Below are positions 7,652 to 16,631 of a stretch of DNA of 64,000 nucleotides, one piece after another. The position numbers and the translations under genes were made by a program. Origin of the DNA: Stutzerimonas stutzeri (GTDB taxonomy: Bacteria; Pseudomonadota; Gammaproteobacteria; Pseudomonadales; Pseudomonadaceae). The DNA lies in NCBI RefSeq assembly GCF_000590475.1, contig NZ_CP007441.1, positions 4,036,660 to 4,100,659 on the forward strand. Reading direction: 5' to 3'. The first letter of the stretch is position 1. Every line of letters starts with the position of its first letter. A model generated the notes under the pieces. The model made no database searches. It saw only the letters and a program-made list of their open reading frames with translations, and was not told where the DNA came from.

Positions 7652-9166
7652 ATGACTACGACCCCACTCCCCTGCACACTTGCCGCCTGGATCAAGGCCC
7701 TGGACGCCGTCGTGTTGCCCGCAGCCGCCGATCCGTATGCGCGCGTCCAGCGGGCGCTGCGTGACAGCAGCATGTCCATGCGCCAGATCGCCGATCTGAT
7801 CCAAGAGAGTCCGGTCCTGGCGCTCATCGTGATTCGCGAAGCCAACCGCAACGCGGCGGCAACTAACAAGCCGGCAGAAAGCCTGGAAGTTGCGCTCAGC
7901 CGCATCGGTCTGAAACGCGCCGAAGCCCTGTTCGCACTGACTCCAGCAACCCGCCCTGGCGATATCCCCGCTCCGCTGCGACAAATCATGCTGATCAGCA
8001 GCCATGCCAGCCAGCAAGCCAACGGTCTTTTCGCCTCACGCCTCGCGAGGCTCTGGCAGGAAATTCACTGGAGCAGTCTGCTGTTCCTCGCGCCCGTCTG
8101 GGCGCTGGTCGCAGCCCACCCGGAATTGCTCGAGGCCTGGGAGCAAAGGGTACTGGTCAAGCGTGAGCCTGCCCGTCAGGTCGAACAGTCACTGCTTGGC
8201 GTGTCGTTGCTGGAGCTCTGCGTGGCGACCGCTGAACACTGGGGCCTGCCTGGCTGGATTGCCCAGGGTTACCGACTGCTCAGCGAGCATCGTCGCATGC
8301 TGATCAAAGCGTTGCATATCGCCCATGACAACGAGCACCCCCTGCATCAGCAACAGATGCTCGACGCCGATCCGCCGTTGCGCCGTTGGCTCACCCTGCC
8401 GAGCAATACCATTTTGCTCGCCAACGGGCTGGCACTCTCGGCGCACCACAGCTGGAGCGGTACTCACAGCCTGCGCTGGCAGCGGCTCGCCGGCCTTTAT
8501 CTTCAGGTCCCGCTGGCCGAGCTGCAGCAAATGACGCATCAGCAAGCCGCGGCCAGTGCGCAAGCGATCGGAAAGACCGATCTCTGGCATCCAGCACAGG
8601 GCCTGCTCTGGCCATGGGAAAGCAGGTTCCAGCAAGAGAGAGTCGCGAAACTGCCGGATATCGTTGCATTGGCGCAGTGGCGCGCACATTGCCGTGAACT
8701 GCTCAGCGAACCCAGTCCGTACGACAATGTGGTCCAGCTCACCGCTACCGCCTGCAAAGCGCTGACCTGCGCCGGCATGCAACGGGTGCTGTTGATGCTC
8801 GTCGATCGCAAGCAACAGCGGCTGGTCAGCCAGCAAACCAGCGGCCTACCGCGCGAGGCTGCCCGGCTGACGCTCGACCCGGACCAGAGCCAGGTGCTGC
8901 GCAGGCTGATCGAAAAGCCCGCACTGCTACGGCTCAAGCCGGACAACGTGGCGCAGTTCTCCGCGCTGCTGCCGGGCACGCTGAAGGCGCTGTTCCCTAG
9001 CGAGCACGTCCTGCTGCGCTCTGTCGGTTACGAGGGTCGGGTGACCATGCTGCTGGTGGCGGACCAGGACAACACCGCGTTCAGCGAAATGGGCCTGCAG
9101 GGCTTTACCAAGACCATCCAATGCATAGAGCGCTCCCTGGCGACGTTCAGCAAACGCGGCCGCTGA
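7652..9166 (+). CDS. HDOD-domain protein
   Basis: A 504-residue protein whose N-terminal half (about residues 10-280) looks like a diverged HDOD domain: helices around VQRALRDSSMSMRQIADLIQ, the short ALSRIGLKRAEALFAL segment and the later HSLRW region. The C-terminal part (about 340-500) may be a GAF-like sensory domain, judged from QRVLLMLVDRKQQRLV and a final helix. HDOD proteins act in signalling, often with c-di-GMP or chemotaxis outputs, but this one has no HD-GYP or GGDEF part. The position between motA and rhdA matches, as I recall, PA4955 of P. aeruginosa. Divergent from motA. No strong ribosome-binding site is visible before the ATG. Confidence 0.7.
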   Translation: MTTTPLPCTLAAWIKALDAVVLPAAADPYARVQRALRDSSMSMRQIADLIQESPVLALIVIREANRNAAATNKPAESLEVALSRIGLKRAEALFALTPATRPGDIPAPLRQIMLISSHASQQANGLFASRLARLWQEIHWSSLLFLAPVWALVAAHPELLEAWEQRVLVKREPARQVEQSLLGVSLLELCVATAEHWGLPGWIAQGYRLLSEHRRMLIKALHIAHDNEHPLHQQQMLDADPPLRRWLTLPSNTILLANGLALSAHHSWSGTHSLRWQRLAGLYLQVPLAELQQMTHQQAAASAQAIGKTDLWHPAQGLLWPWESRFQQERVAKLPDIVALAQWRAHCRELLSEPSPYDNVVQLTATACKALTCAGMQRVLLMLVDRKQQRLVSQQTSGLPREAARLTLDPDQSQVLRRLIEKPALLRLKPDNVAQFSALLPGTLKALFPSEHVLLRSVGYEGRVTMLLVADQDNTAFSEMGLQGFTKTIQCIERSLATFSKRGR

Positions 9167-9210
9167 TTTTTTCGCTAGACTTGGCCCTTTCCGTCCGACC
9201 GAGGCTCGCC

Positions 9211-10026
9211 GTGTCCGCGTTTTCAGCCCTACCCCTGGTAATCGAACCGGCCGATCTGGCCGAACGCTTGAACGCACCCGAGCTGATCCTGGTCGACCTG
9301 ACCAACGTGACCCGCTACGCCGAAGGCCATCTGCCCGGCGCACGATTCGTCGATCCCAAGCAGACTCAGCTCGGCCAGCCGCCCGCACCGGGGCATCTGC
9401 CGGGAAAACCCCAGTTGGAAGCCCTTTTCGGTGCACTGGGGCATCACCCCGATGCGGTCTATGTCGTCTATGACGACGAAGGGGGCGGCTGGGCCGGGCG
9501 TTTCATCTGGTTGCTGGATGTCATCGGGCATTATCGCTATCACTACCTGAACGGCGGCCTGCAGGCCTGGCTAGCCGAGCAGCGGCCGCTGTCGCAAGAC
9601 AAGCCTGTCGACGCAGGCGGGTCGGTCACCCTGACACTCGATGAGACGCCTAGCGCCACCCGCGAATACATCGAAAGCCGGCTCGGCGCACCCGACCTGG
9701 TCATATGGGATGCCCGCTCGCCCGAGGAGTACCGCGGCGAGAAGGCACTTGCGGCACGCGCCGGCCACATCCCGGGCGCGATCAATTTCGAATGGACCGC
9801 GGCGATGGACCCGACGCGCGCGCTGCGCATCCGCGAAGACATCGCCGAACGGCTGGAGGCGCTCGGCATCACGGCCGACAAGGAAATCATCACCCACTGC
9901 CAGACGCATCATCGCTCCGGCTTCACCTACCTGCTGGCCAAGGCCCTGGGCTACCCCCGAATCAAAGGATATCCCGGCTCATGGGGCGAATGGGGCAACC
10001 TGCCCGACACCCCGATCCAGCAATGA
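9211..10026 (+). CDS. rhdA: Thiosulfate:cyanide sulfurtransferase RhdA (rhodanese)
   Basis: A 271-residue tandem-domain rhodanese that moves sulfane sulfur through a cysteine persulfide. The active-site loop is CQTHHR, the form described for Azotobacter RhdA, and starting at the GTG at 9211 puts the catalytic cysteine at residue 230, the same number as in that protein. GAGG 6 bases before the GTG supports this start; an earlier in-frame ATG at 9121 would lie inside the HDOD gene. The N-terminal rhodanese domain (about 5-130) is inactive, with Asp (VVYDDEG) where the cysteine would be. Its TGA overlaps an upstream in-frame ATG of psd. Confidence 0.94.
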   Translation: MSAFSALPLVIEPADLAERLNAPELILVDLTNVTRYAEGHLPGARFVDPKQTQLGQPPAPGHLPGKPQLEALFGALGHHPDAVYVVYDDEGGGWAGRFIWLLDVIGHYRYHYLNGGLQAWLAEQRPLSQDKPVDAGGSVTLTLDETPSATREYIESRLGAPDLVIWDARSPEEYRGEKALAARAGHIPGAINFEWTAAMDPTRALRIREDIAERLEALGITADKEIITHCQTHHRSGFTYLLAKALGYPRIKGYPGSWGEWGNLPDTPIQQ

Positions 10027-10037
10027 AAAGGTCACCC

Positions 10038-10940
10038 ATGAAAGATCGCTTGTTCGTATTCGTCCAGTACCTGCTCCCGCATCACCTGATCTCCCGGCTC
10101 GCCGGCTGCCTCGCCGAGTGCCGCCTGCCCTGGGTGAAAAACACCTTCATCAAATGGTTTGTTCGGCACTTTCAGGTTGACATGCGCGAAGCGCAGGTCG
10201 AAGACCCGACAGCCTACGAGCATTTCAACGCCTTTTTCACCCGTGCACTGAAAGACGGCGCTCGGCCATTGGATCCGACACCCGGTGCGATCCTCAACCC
10301 GTGCGATGGCGCAATCAGCCAGCTCGGCCGGATCGAGCAAGGCCGGATCTTTCAAGCCAAGGGCCATAGCTACAGCGTGATGGAGCTGCTCGGCGGCGAT
10401 CACCAACGAGCGGCGCCCTTCATGGGTGGCGATTTCGCTACCGTGTACCTGTCCCCCAAGGACTATCACCGGGTGCATATGCCGCTGGCCGGCACCCTGC
10501 GCGAGATGGTCTATGTGCCGGGTCGCATCTTCTCGGTGAACACCGTGACCGCCGAAGGCGTACCGGAGTTGTTCGCCCGCAACGAGCGAGTGGTCTGCCT
10601 GTTCGATACTGAGCGTGGGCCAATGGCCATGGTGCTGGTCGGTGCAATGATCGTCGCCAGCATCGAGACGGTGTGGGCTGGACTGGTCACGCCGCCCAAG
10701 CGCACGCTCAAAACCGTCCGTTACGACGAGGCGAGCCGATCCCTCATCCACCTGGAGAAAGGCGCCGAGATGGGGCGATTCAAGCTCGGCTCCACGGTGA
10801 TTTTGTTGTTCGGGCCGGATCAGGTCAGCTGGGCCGAACAGCTATCAGCCTTGACGCCGGTATGCATGGGTGATGGACTGGGAGTGGCCAAGCCGGTGCC
10901 GCCGGCTGTCACGCCGGCTTCCGATACGGATCTGGCGTAG
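10038..10940 (+). CDS. psd: Phosphatidylserine decarboxylase
   Basis: A 300-residue pyruvoyl-dependent membrane enzyme making phosphatidylethanolamine. The self-cleavage motif LGST is at the C-terminal end, with cleavage predicted between Gly251 and Ser252; the upstream part contains FFTRALKDGARP and SPKDYHRVHMPLAG, both conserved in the family. The ATG at 10038 (MKDRLFVFVQYLLPHHL) has AAAAGG about 8 bases upstream and matches the usual N-terminus; an ATG at 10023 would overlap the end of rhdA. The close spacing suggests translational coupling with rhdA. Confidence 0.95.
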   Translation: MKDRLFVFVQYLLPHHLISRLAGCLAECRLPWVKNTFIKWFVRHFQVDMREAQVEDPTAYEHFNAFFTRALKDGARPLDPTPGAILNPCDGAISQLGRIEQGRIFQAKGHSYSVMELLGGDHQRAAPFMGGDFATVYLSPKDYHRVHMPLAGTLREMVYVPGRIFSVNTVTAEGVPELFARNERVVCLFDTERGPMAMVLVGAMIVASIETVWAGLVTPPKRTLKTVRYDEASRSLIHLEKGAEMGRFKLGSTVILLFGPDQVSWAEQLSALTPVCMGDGLGVAKPVPPAVTPASDTDLA

Positions 10941-10990
10941 GCCCTGAACCAACGGTCGGCTGGTACTAGCCAACCCCTCCTCGTTCGTTA

Positions 10991-11024
10991 TGATGTCATT
11001 CGAAACGATTCCATTTTGACATCA
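10991..11024. promoter_or_regulatory. 8-bp perfect dyad upstream of the PilZ-like/fimX gene pair
   Basis: TGATGTCA at 10991-10998 and TGACATCA at 11017-11024 are perfect inverted copies separated by 18 bases, within the 155-base gap between psd and the next gene. No T-run follows, so this looks more like a regulator-binding dyad than a terminator. The regulator is unknown. Confidence 0.4.
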
Positions 11025-11095
11025 CCGCTGGCGAACGCCTGGACGCACCGCCGAGTCAAAGACGATGCGTCAGGGACTGTCACGGAGATCATTGT

Positions 11096-12928
11096 GTGGA
11101 AAACCAGAGCCAACCCTTGCTGTTGCGTGTACCGACGCCGGATCGACAGGAGCTATCCTTCTGCGAACCCAGTGTGCGCGGCATCAAGCATTGGCTTTCC
11201 GGCCTGCCCAAGGCCAATCTCGGCGAAACTGCACGGCAGCTCTATCAGGCCATGCTGGAACTCAACCAGCTACGCACCACGGCCCAGATCCGTCTGCAAC
11301 TGCTCGAATTGCTGCGACCGGAAATCCACTTCGTCTGCCGTGAGCTGGAACGCTACTTCATCAATCAGCCAATCGTGCTCGGCGAGCGCCCGCGCAAGGT
11401 CGCCAGCTTATGCCAGGCACTGCACAATCACCTCGCTATCGGCTACAAGCTGATTGCCGTAGAGCTGGCTCCGCAGACCGGACGCGAACGCCTGCAGCTA
11501 CTTACCATCTCGTTGCAGCGGGCAATCCGTAGCCTTTGCGCCATGCTGGTTCGCTCGACCCAACTGTACAGGCCGACACCCGATGGTCTGTGGCTCGAAC
11601 TTCATCGGTTATACGCCATTGCCGTGACACACGGCATTCACCGCACCCTGGTGCGTGACGACCTGAGCTACCGAGTCAAGGGTCTGAGCGCCGAACAGAG
11701 CTATATCGTTGCATTGATGATCGGCAGCGCCCGCTGCAATCAGATGCGCCAACAGAACATCGCCCAATTGGCGCAGCTACTCGAACCCTGGAGCGCGCTG
11801 GTTCGCCTGCAGACCGCACAAAACCCGTCCAGCCTGTTCGGCGTGTCTTCTCGCATCGATGGCCCGCCGCGCTATCGATCGATGTTTACCGCGGCGGAAC
11901 GGCCAGACCTGCTCGGCATCGATCCGCATGGGCTGGTCCAGGCTATCCAGAAGCACCTACAGTCCCCAGCGGAAACCGCCGAAGAGAAGGCGCTCGCGAT
12001 ACCCGAGGGGTTGAGCCTCGATCTGCTGCAGCATGTGAGCGCCGCCTGGGGCGACATTTCCGAGCGCAGCTTCCAGCGCACCCCCGCACAGGGCACCATG
12101 AAAATATGCATCGGCATGAGTGCGCTGCATTACTACCTGGCAGGCCAGCGCCAGTTTGGCGAGCTCCTGAAACGGCCAGACGCCGCTCCCGCCGTGTTCA
12201 AACTGAACAATGCTGCACCCGATGTCTGGTCCGTTGCGTACGATGCCGCCGTGGTCAAGGATGACCCAATCCTGCCGAACGACTATATCGAGTTCGTCCG
12301 CCCCGTCATGGAGGAGAAAGCGGATGAGCACGAGCCCGCAAGCCCATCGAGCCCATCGAGCCCATCGAGCGACCTCTCCTTTCCAACATTCGAGGTACAG
12401 CGGGTCGATCACAGCCCCGGTGGTTTTTGCCTGTCCTGGCCGAGCGAAGTGCCAGCACAGCTTCAGACGGGCGAGTTGCTAGGCTTGCAAGATCCCACCA
12501 GTGAGACCTGGAGCGTCGCGGTGGTGCGGTGGATCCGTCAGGTTCGCGGCAGCGGCCCACAGATGGGGGTGGAACTCATCGCCCCCTCTGCACATCCTTG
12601 CGGCCTGCGCCTGCTACGCAAAACCGAACAAGGCAGCGAATATCTGCGAGCCCTGCTGTTGCCGGAGATCAGCGTAATTTCTCGTCCGGCGACACTGATC
12701 GTTCCGCGACTTCCCTTTCAGGAAGGGCAGAAAGTGCAGATCAACCAGAATGGTAATGAACTCCGGGCGCTGCTTTGCCGTCGTCAAACCGGCTCTGGCA
12801 GTTACAACCAGTTCGAATATCAGTTGGTGGGTATCGCAACCGCTCCCCAGGAGACGTCGATCACAGCACGGGGAGGCCAGGCGTCCCCCGGCGGTGAAGA
12901 TTTTGACTCGCTCTGGAACACGCTGTAG
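11096..12928 (+). CDS. Conserved protein with C-terminal PilZ-like domain, upstream of fimX
   Basis: A 610-residue protein that begins with GTG; GGAG 8 bases upstream supports this start. The first 400 residues are mostly helical with no motif I recognise. A Ser/Pro linker (SPSSPSSPSS) coded by a 9-base repeat leads into a C-terminal region of about 190 residues containing DHSPGGFCLSW, which fits the D-x-S-x-x-G half of a PilZ c-di-GMP-binding domain, and a later QMGVELI strand; an RxxxR partner motif is not obvious, so nucleotide binding may be lost. The neighbour 61 bases downstream is fimX, which suggests a role in c-di-GMP signalling or type IV pilus control. The PilZ assignment is tentative. 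Confidence 0.6.
   Translation: MENQSQPLLLRVPTPDRQELSFCEPSVRGIKHWLSGLPKANLGETARQLYQAMLELNQLRTTAQIRLQLLELLRPEIHFVCRELERYFINQPIVLGERPRKVASLCQALHNHLAIGYKLIAVELAPQTGRERLQLLTISLQRAIRSLCAMLVRSTQLYRPTPDGLWLELHRLYAIAVTHGIHRTLVRDDLSYRVKGLSAEQSYIVALMIGSARCNQMRQQNIAQLAQLLEPWSALVRLQTAQNPSSLFGVSSRIDGPPRYRSMFTAAERPDLLGIDPHGLVQAIQKHLQSPAETAEEKALAIPEGLSLDLLQHVSAAWGDISERSFQRTPAQGTMKICIGMSALHYYLAGQRQFGELLKRPDAAPAVFKLNNAAPDVWSVAYDAAVVKDDPILPNDYIEFVRPVMEEKADEHEPASPSSPSSPSSDLSFPTFEVQRVDHSPGGFCLSWPSEVPAQLQTGELLGLQDPTSETWSVAVVRWIRQVRGSGPQMGVELIAPSAHPCGLRLLRKTEQGSEYLRALLLPEISVISRPATLIVPRLPFQEGQKVQINQNGNELRALLCRRQTGSGSYNQFEYQLVGIATAPQETSITARGGQASPGGEDFDSLWNTL
12341..12370 (+). repeat. In-frame 9-base tandem repeat (SPS linker)
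   Basis: AGCCCATCG is repeated three times, followed by a partial AGCG, inside the gene just upstream of fimX. It codes for Ser-Pro-Ser units between the helical part and the PilZ-like part of the protein, so copy-number changes would only lengthen or shorten the linker without shifting frame. Confidence 0.8.
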
Positions 12929-12989
12929 ATTGCGGCTCACCGTTTTTTAGCCTTCACGCCCCTCTCCGGCGCGTTCCAAAGCTGCAGCC

Positions 12990-15056
12990 ATGGCCCCGCA
13001 AAAGAAAACAATCCGCCTGCTGATCCTTGAGGATTCGCAGAATGAAGCTGAGCGACTGGTCAGCCTGTTTCGCAATGCAGGCCAGGCGACGCGCGTGCAT
13101 CGCCTTACCTCCAGCGAGGACCTTGCCGATGTGCTCCAGCAAACCTGGGATTTGCTGATCAGCGCACCGACCAGCACCAATCTCGATCCCAGCGAAGTCA
13201 TCGGCGCCATCCGCAAGCAAGCCAAAGACATTCCGGTGATCCAATTGATCGACGGCAATGATGTCGATGCGATCACCGAAGCACTCGCTCTCGGTGCTCA
13301 AGGCGCGCTACCGCAGGGTGAGGACGAATGGCTGATTCTGGTCGCCAATCGAGAGCTGGCGAATCTTGACGAGCGCCGCACACGTCGCTCCGCAGAGCTG
13401 GCGCTGCGCGAGGCTGAGAAGCGCTGCCAGCTATTGCTAGAGAGCTCCGTGGATGCCATCGCATACGTCCACGACGGCATGCACATCTACGCCAATCGCG
13501 CCTATCTCGAGCTATTCGGCTACGACGACGTGGAAGAACTCGAATGCATGCCGATGATCGATCTGATCGCTTCCTGCGACCAGGGGGAGTTCAAGAGCTT
13601 TCTGAAGAATTATCAAAGCATTCAGGGCAGCGCCGAACTGGTATGCGGCGGCATTCGCGCCGATGGCGGCAATTTCAAGGCCCGCATGCACTTTTCCCCG
13701 GCCAGCTATGACGGTGAGCCCTGTATCCAGGTGGTCATTCGCGCAGAGACGGGTAACGCCGAACTGGAAAAGCTGCGCGAAATCAGCAGCCAGGACCTGG
13801 TGACAGGGCTTTACAACCGTAACCATTTCCTCGAATTGTTGGACGGCGCAGTCGAGCGCGCCGTCAACGCCGGACAGAGCTCAAGTCTCGCTTACATCCG
13901 GATCGATCGCTTTGCCAGCCTGCAGGCCGACATCGGCCTCGGCGATTCGGACCGATTGTTGGCCGAGCTGGCCACGCTGCTACGCGAGCAGTTTCACGAA
14001 GCAGCCGAGCTGGCACGTTTCGGTGACGATGCGTTTGCGGTGCTGATGCCCGCTGCCGTACCTGCTCAGCTCGAGCAACCCTTGACCGAACTGCTGCGCA
14101 AAGTCGAAGCGCATTTGTTCGATGTTGGCAGCCGCACCGTTCAGACCAGTCTGAGCATCGGTGTCGCAGCGCTGGACGAGCGGACCGCGAAAGCGCGAGA
14201 CGTGATCGACCGCGCGCACCGCTGCGCCGAAGAGCTTGCCGATGGCAACGCGCTTCGAATCTACGACCCGGCCGGCGAGCTAGCCAAGGCCGCCAGCCGA
14301 GGCAATGTCCTCGCGATGCTGCAACAGGCGCTGGAAAAAAACAGCTTTCGCCTGCTATTCCAACCGATCATTAGCTTACGTGGCGACAGTCACGAGCACT
14401 ACGAAGTCCTGCTACGCCTGCTCGATCCGCAAGGGGTCGAGGTCCCACCCGGCGAATTCCTCGATGCGGCGAAAGAAGCGGGGCTGGCCACTAAGATTGA
14501 CCGATGGGTACTGCTCAACTCCATCAAACTGCTCGCCGAGCACCGCAACAAGGGCCATAACACACGGCTGATGATTCATTTGTCGGACGCCAGCCTGCAG
14601 GATCCGTCACTACTCACCTGGCTCGGAGCTGCGCTCAAAGCATCCAAACTGCCACCTGATTCGCTGATCTTCCAGCTCGACGAGAATGACGCCGTCGCGT
14701 ATCTGCGACAGGCGAAAGCACTGACCCAGGGACTGATCGGGCTGGGCTGCCGCATCGCCCTTAGCCAGTTCGGCTGCGTGCTGAACCCATTCAATACGCT
14801 CAAGCACCTCAACGTCGATTTTGTGAAAATCGACGGTTCCTATACCCAGGACCTGAGTCGCCAGGAGAACCAGGAAGCACTTAAGCAGCTACTGGCGGAC
14901 CTGCATGAACAGGCCAAGCAGACCATTGTGCCCTTCGTCGATAGCGCCACGGTCCTGGCCACGCTGTGGCAAGCCGGTGTTGGCTATATTCAAGGTCAGT
15001 ATTTGCAAGGGCCGAGTCAGTCGATGGATTACAACTTCGCCTCGGACGAGGAATAA
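12990..15056 (+). CDS. fimX: FimX-type c-di-GMP receptor with degenerate GGDEF and EAL domains
   Basis: A 688-residue signalling protein arranged as REC-like (about 8-130, without a clear phospho-acceptor Asp), PAS (about 140-260), GGDEF (about 275-435) and EAL (about 450-680). The GGDEF site reads GDDAF (345-349) and the EAL site reads EVL (Glu472), the same kind of degeneracy seen in P. aeruginosa FimX, which binds c-di-GMP through its EAL domain and controls type IV pilus assembly and twitching. The C-terminus YIQGQYLQGPSQSMDYNF is typical of FimX. It probably works with the PilZ-like neighbour. The stop codon is immediately followed by a hexanucleotide repeat. Confidence 0.93.
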   Translation: MAPQKKTIRLLILEDSQNEAERLVSLFRNAGQATRVHRLTSSEDLADVLQQTWDLLISAPTSTNLDPSEVIGAIRKQAKDIPVIQLIDGNDVDAITEALALGAQGALPQGEDEWLILVANRELANLDERRTRRSAELALREAEKRCQLLLESSVDAIAYVHDGMHIYANRAYLELFGYDDVEELECMPMIDLIASCDQGEFKSFLKNYQSIQGSAELVCGGIRADGGNFKARMHFSPASYDGEPCIQVVIRAETGNAELEKLREISSQDLVTGLYNRNHFLELLDGAVERAVNAGQSSSLAYIRIDRFASLQADIGLGDSDRLLAELATLLREQFHEAAELARFGDDAFAVLMPAAVPAQLEQPLTELLRKVEAHLFDVGSRTVQTSLSIGVAALDERTAKARDVIDRAHRCAEELADGNALRIYDPAGELAKAASRGNVLAMLQQALEKNSFRLLFQPIISLRGDSHEHYEVLLRLLDPQGVEVPPGEFLDAAKEAGLATKIDRWVLLNSIKLLAEHRNKGHNTRLMIHLSDASLQDPSLLTWLGAALKASKLPPDSLIFQLDENDAVAYLRQAKALTQGLIGLGCRIALSQFGCVLNPFNTLKHLNVDFVKIDGSYTQDLSRQENQEALKQLLADLHEQAKQTIVPFVDSATVLATLWQAGVGYIQGQYLQGPSQSMDYNFASDEE

Positions 15057-15098
15057 GCTGGAGCTGGAGCTGGAGCTGGAGCTGGAGCTGGAGCTGGA
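15057..15098. repeat. Hexanucleotide microsatellite (GCTGGA)x7 directly after fimX
   Basis: Seven perfect copies of GCTGGA start at the base after the fimX TAA and end at 15098. The unit does not self-pair, so this is not a terminator stem. Repeats of this type vary in number by slippage; being outside the reading frame, variation would affect only the fimX 3' untranslated region. Confidence 0.95.
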
Positions 15099-15191
15099 GG
15101 CGATGAGTGTGCGGGCTGACACGCGCTGATCAAGCCTACCTCGTTCCTCTCGCTGCAGAAAGCGCTACACGCCCCAACATAGCATCCCGGT

Positions 15192-15206
15192 TTCAGGCTT
15201 CAGGCT
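15192..15206 (-). repeat. Dispersed 15-base repeat AGCCTGAAGCCTGAA (copy 2)
   Basis: On the minus strand this is an exact copy of the sequence found on the plus strand at 3014-3028, beside the orn 3' end. Here it lies just downstream of the serB stop codon. Both copies occupy gene-end intergenic DNA. Confidence 0.7.
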
Positions 15207-15211
15207 CGCTT

Positions 15212-16426
15212 TTATTCCATCCCTTCCCGATCCCTGAAACCGAGCAGATAGAGAATTCCGTCCAGCCCCAAGGTCGAGATCGCCTGTTTAGCCGACTGCT
15301 TGACCAGTGGTTTGGCCCGGAAGGCCACACCCAGCCCGGCCAGCCCGAGCATCGGCAAATCATTGGCGCCGTCGCCGACGGCAATCGTCTGCTCCAGGCG
15401 CAAACCTTCCCGTGCGGCCAGTTCGCGAAGCAGATCGGCTTTGCGCTGGGCGTCGACGATAGGCTCTTGGGCAATGCCGGTGAGCTTGCCGTCGACGATT
15501 TCGAGCTCGTTGGCATAGACGTAATCGATGCCAAGCCTGGCCTGCAACTGACGCGCAAAGTAAGTGAAGCCGCCCGAAAGGATTGCCGTCTTGTAGCCCA
15601 GCCGCTTCAATTCGGCGAACAGCAGCTCGGCGCCCTCGGTAAGCCGCAGGCTCGCACCGACTTCAGCCAATGCGCGCTCCTCAAGGCCTTCGAGTAGCGC
15701 CAAACGCTCCTTGAAGCTGGCGCGAAAATCCAACTCACCGCGCATCGCTCGTTCGGTGATTTCCGAAACCTGACCGCCCACGCCGGCCACCTTGGCCAGT
15801 TCGTCGATGACTTCAGCCTCGATCAGCGTCGAGTCCATGTCGAACACCGCGAGTCGGCGATTGCGGCGGAACACCGAGTCACGCTGGAAGGCGATATCGA
15901 CATTGAGTTCTTGCGCCACACTGAGAAACTCGGCGCGCAACGCCGCGGTGTCGTCCGGCTCACCCCGCACCGAGAACTCGATGCAGCCCTTGCCCAGATC
16001 TTCAGGCATGTCCAGCGGCTGGCGGCCAGAGAGACGGTCGATGTGATCGATGTTGAGGCCATATTTAGCGGTGATCGAACTGACACGCTGCAGCTGCTCG
16101 GCAGTGACCTTGCGGGTCAACAGCGTGACGATGTGCCGGGGCTTGCCCTGGCCCGCGACCCATTGCTGATAGTCTGCCTCAGCGACCGGCGTGAAGCGCA
16201 CTTGCTGGTCGTGCTTGTAACCCATGAACAGCACGTCCTTTAGCACCGAAGAAGCACGTTCGGTGTCGGGAATTTCCACCAGGATGCCGAACGACAAGGT
16301 GTCATGAATCACCGCCTGACCGATATCCAGAATATTCACGCCACCTTGGGCGAGCACGCCGGTAATGGCCGCGGTCAGCCCGGGGCGATCTTCCCCGGTG
16401 ATGTTAATCAGGACGATTTCGCGCAA
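15212..16426 (-). CDS. serB: Phosphoserine phosphatase SerB
   Basis: A 404-residue enzyme performing the last step of serine synthesis. Two ACT-like domains fill the N-terminal half (IVLINITGEDRPGLTAAITG at residues 4-23), as in the long SerB of pseudomonads. The C-terminal HAD domain has motif I FDMDST with nucleophile Asp196 and acid/base Asp198, motif II in LSGGF, and motif III/IV in VGDGANDLPM. It is divergent from an AhpA/YtjB-like membrane protein gene, the same arrangement as serB and ytjB (smp) in E. coli. The spacing of 205 bases leaves room for two promoters. Confidence 0.96.
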   Translation of the reverse strand: MREIVLINITGEDRPGLTAAITGVLAQGGVNILDIGQAVIHDTLSFGILVEIPDTERASSVLKDVLFMGYKHDQQVRFTPVAEADYQQWVAGQGKPRHIVTLLTRKVTAEQLQRVSSITAKYGLNIDHIDRLSGRQPLDMPEDLGKGCIEFSVRGEPDDTAALRAEFLSVAQELNVDIAFQRDSVFRRNRRLAVFDMDSTLIEAEVIDELAKVAGVGGQVSEITERAMRGELDFRASFKERLALLEGLEERALAEVGASLRLTEGAELLFAELKRLGYKTAILSGGFTYFARQLQARLGIDYVYANELEIVDGKLTGIAQEPIVDAQRKADLLRELAAREGLRLEQTIAVGDGANDLPMLGLAGLGVAFRAKPLVKQSAKQAISTLGLDGILYLLGFRDREGME

Positions 16427-16631
16427 GGCGCAGCTCCTAAGGCAAAGAAGGCGGGCATTCTACAACAGCCAACCGGCCGCTGAACGTCACGGTACCCGCC
16501 AGACGCAATCAACCCGGCGTCCAAGGCGCCATCTTTGCTGCAATTCGTCAGCTTTGACCCGGAGACCTTCAGCCCCCAGTGCGCTTTCCGTATACTGCGC
16601 GGCACCTTCCTTAAGAGTAGAGCCGCGCTCT

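Noticed and set aside
9705..10022. Extension of the psd frame upstream by 106 codons
   Set aside because: It runs in another frame of rhdA, has no family similarity, and psd has a proper start at 10038.
10951..10975. GGTCGGCT...AGCCAACC hairpin after psd
   Set aside because: One mismatch in an 8-bp stem and no T-run; too weak to call a terminator.
15057..15129. Short open frame rich in Glu-Leu across the GCTGGA repeat
   Set aside because: It only reads the microsatellite in another frame; no start signal or homology.
16583..16601. TATACT -10-like box before the AhpA-like gene
   Set aside because: No -35 element at acceptable spacing was found, so a promoter was not annotated.
16365..16631. 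N-terminal extension of the AhpA-like protein
   Set aside because: It overlaps serB on the other strand and encodes low-complexity basic sequence; the GTG at 16632 fits the domain start.
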